A program made the position numbers and the translations under genes. Source: Herpetosiphon gulosus (GTDB lineage: Bacteria > Chloroflexota > Chloroflexia > Chloroflexales > Herpetosiphonaceae). From it: a stretch of DNA of 64,000 bases. The stretch's first letter is position 1, and each line of letters starts with the position of its first letter. The notes under the pieces were generated by a model. That model was given only the letters and a program-made list of their open reading frames with translations, did no database searches and was not told where the DNA came from. This document shows positions 63,080-64,000 of this stretch, piece after piece. The DNA lies in contig NZ_BAABRU010000009.1 in the NCBI RefSeq assembly GCF_039545135.1, forward strand, positions 124,001 to 188,000. The letters run 5' to 3'.

Positions 63080-63270
63080 AAAGCTGCCTCCTTGAACGAA
63101 TCTCAGATGCAGCTACTCTAGTTGAACGCAGCTCAAAAAACTTGACATTTCCTACCAACTGAACTGAAGAGACATGCATACACGAACTAAACAGTAATGA
63201 CGATAGCTCTTACAAACACAATGTACCCCTTGTTAAGTAACGGTGCCTAGATCAAAGGATTCCAGTTGAA

Positions 63271-63657
63271 CTAATTGATCCGATCAGCCAAAGCCTCTTT
63301 GATAGCAGCACTTGCCCGTAATGCGCCATAGACCTTTATCGATTTGATCGTAGCTTGAGCAAGGGCTGGCGAAATATCATTATCCAAAATCAGCAACCCC
63401 ACCACTACAATTCGGGCTTGCTCGTTGTTGCGCTGCATGCGCTCCAAGTGCTCACGGTCAAACGAAATCACCCCAATCACTGATGATGTTCGCACAACCG
63501 CTTGCTTAATCGCCTCCTCATGGCCAGTCAGTTGGGTTCGAATTGCGGCCCGAAAAAAATCAGTTCGGCTGGAATAAAACCCTTGATCAACCAATAAATC
63601 GATTTGACCAAGATCCACCACGCTCAAGTTCATCGATACTTTTTCAATATCTGCCAT
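63271..63657 (-). CDS. Ribbon-helix-helix (CopG-like) transcriptional regulator
   Basis: This 128-residue protein has an N-terminal ribbon-helix-helix (about 5-45): KVSMNLSVVDLGQIDLLVDQ forms the strand and first helix, and GFYSSRTDFFRAAIRTQL matches the CopG signature in its second helix. The C-terminal 70 residues, beginning VVRTSSVIGVISFDREHLE, are not a family I recognise; they could be a ligand or oligomerisation domain. GGGG precedes the ATG at 63657; a longer frame starting at 63699 crosses the palindromic operator and is rejected. A consensus promoter lies upstream, so auto-repression is likely. Confidence 0.75.
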   Translation of the reverse strand: MADIEKVSMNLSVVDLGQIDLLVDQGFYSSRTDFFRAAIRTQLTGHEEAIKQAVVRTSSVIGVISFDREHLERMQRNNEQARIVVVGLLILDNDISPALAQATIKSIKVYGALRASAAIKEALADRIN

Positions 63658-63669
63658 ATAATCCCCATA

Positions 63670-63685
63670 TATTCCAAATGGAATA
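63670..63685. promoter_or_regulatory. Palindrome at the expected start site of the RHH gene
   Basis: TATTCCA-AA-TGGAATA is a perfect 7-base dyad with a 2-base centre, covering the predicted transcription start of the ribbon-helix-helix gene. Confidence 0.6.
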
Positions 63686-63690
63686 CAACA

Positions 63691-63719
63691 AGAATACATA
63701 GAGAGTATAAACTTGTCAA
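63691..63719 (-). promoter_or_regulatory. Promoter of the ribbon-helix-helix regulator
   Basis: The minus strand has consensus TTGACA (63714-63719), a 17-base spacer and TATTCT (63691-63696). Confidence 0.65.
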
Positions 63720-64000
63720 GCTCTCATTTTCAGGCGAGCATAAAAGCGGTAATCAAACGCTTATGTCAAATTAAATAACTACTATAAAAAACTAGTCAAC
63801 TAAGCTTTCAGCGAATAGGCTTTTTAGCCAAGATTAAGCACTTTACCCAAACGTATCTAGGTAAATCTGCCAAATTCTTAGGTTGAAACGGGACGAAATT
63901 TACCGATTTTAGCGAACAGCTTGGGCAATTTTACTAAACAGCAATTAGGCAGACTATTTATGCAATCTGCACAAATATCAAGCTTTTAAGATCGTGCATT
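63720..64000. other. A+T-rich right edge without recognised features
   Basis: Together with the promoter region just before it, this forms a stretch of about 340 bases with no gene. It is A+T rich, and I see no open frame with a ribosome site, RNA gene or clear repeat. Confidence 0.5.

Noticed and set aside
63271-63657. Ribbon-helix-helix gene as the antitoxin of a toxin-antitoxin pair
   Set aside because: No toxin-like gene lies within reach on either side inside the window.

Overview
The window looks like chromosome from a filamentous, gliding Chloroflexota bacterium close to Herpetosiphon. This is inference from gene content and style: G+C near 50%, Gln- and Ala-rich proteins, very large secreted repeat proteins, an Rhs-type giant, and GAF, kinase and GGDEF signalling fusions. 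No rRNA, tRNA, CRISPR array, transposase, integrase or phage gene was recognised. Most genes are complete, with readable Shine-Dalgarno sites that often move the start downstream of the longest open frame.

Layout. 1-2.4 kb: a MerR regulator, an NmrA-like NAD(P)-binding protein and a HemG-like flavodoxin. 2.6-6.7 kb (minus): a peptide/nickel-type ABC importer (binding lipoprotein and two permeases, no ATPases). 7.0-9.4 kb: a membrane protein with an embedded spermidine-synthase-like domain. 9.5-13.5 kb (minus): a MacA-MacB-type export system with an unusually long coiled-coil adaptor, divergent from a NarL-type two-component pair (13.6-16.0 kb) that may control it. 17.4-23.2 kb (minus): an ebo cluster (eboD, a small 100-residue gene, eboB, eboE, eboC, eboF), known mainly from cyanobacteria and linked there to export of secondary-metabolite precursors. 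23.3-24.8 kb (minus): yggS-pgeF. 25.0-26.2 kb (minus): two phasin-like genes behind a strong promoter wrapped in an inverted repeat. 26.4-30.4 kb: a class V aminotransferase, a secreted LGFP-like repeat protein and an isocitrate-dehydrogenase-family enzyme.

30.6-41.4 kb (plus): a signalling and envelope block with a 1774-residue Ser/Thr kinase-ATPase-GAF-GAF-GGDEF fusion, a SEDS (RodA/FtsW) protein, a small membrane protein, an MFS transporter, a GNAT acetyltransferase and a GAF histidine kinase. 41.7-63.1 kb (minus): a block rich in exported proteins: a cohesin-like protein, an FG-GAP protein, a 2701-residue Rhs/YD-repeat protein with LysM and a low-G+C C-terminal tip, an SGNH-like protein, a polytopic membrane protein, an aldo/keto reductase, and a 2375-residue LamG/Kelch/propeller/metalloprotease/dockerin protein. 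At 63.3 kb a ribbon-helix-helix regulator sits behind a promoter with a palindrome on the expected start site.

The parts most worth attention are the ebo cluster with its small extra gene, the cohesin-like/dockerin pair of secreted proteins, the Rhs protein with a compositionally foreign tip, the kinase-to-cyclic-di-GMP fusion, and several operator-like palindromes placed on promoters. Functions come from motif reading by eye; no database search was run.
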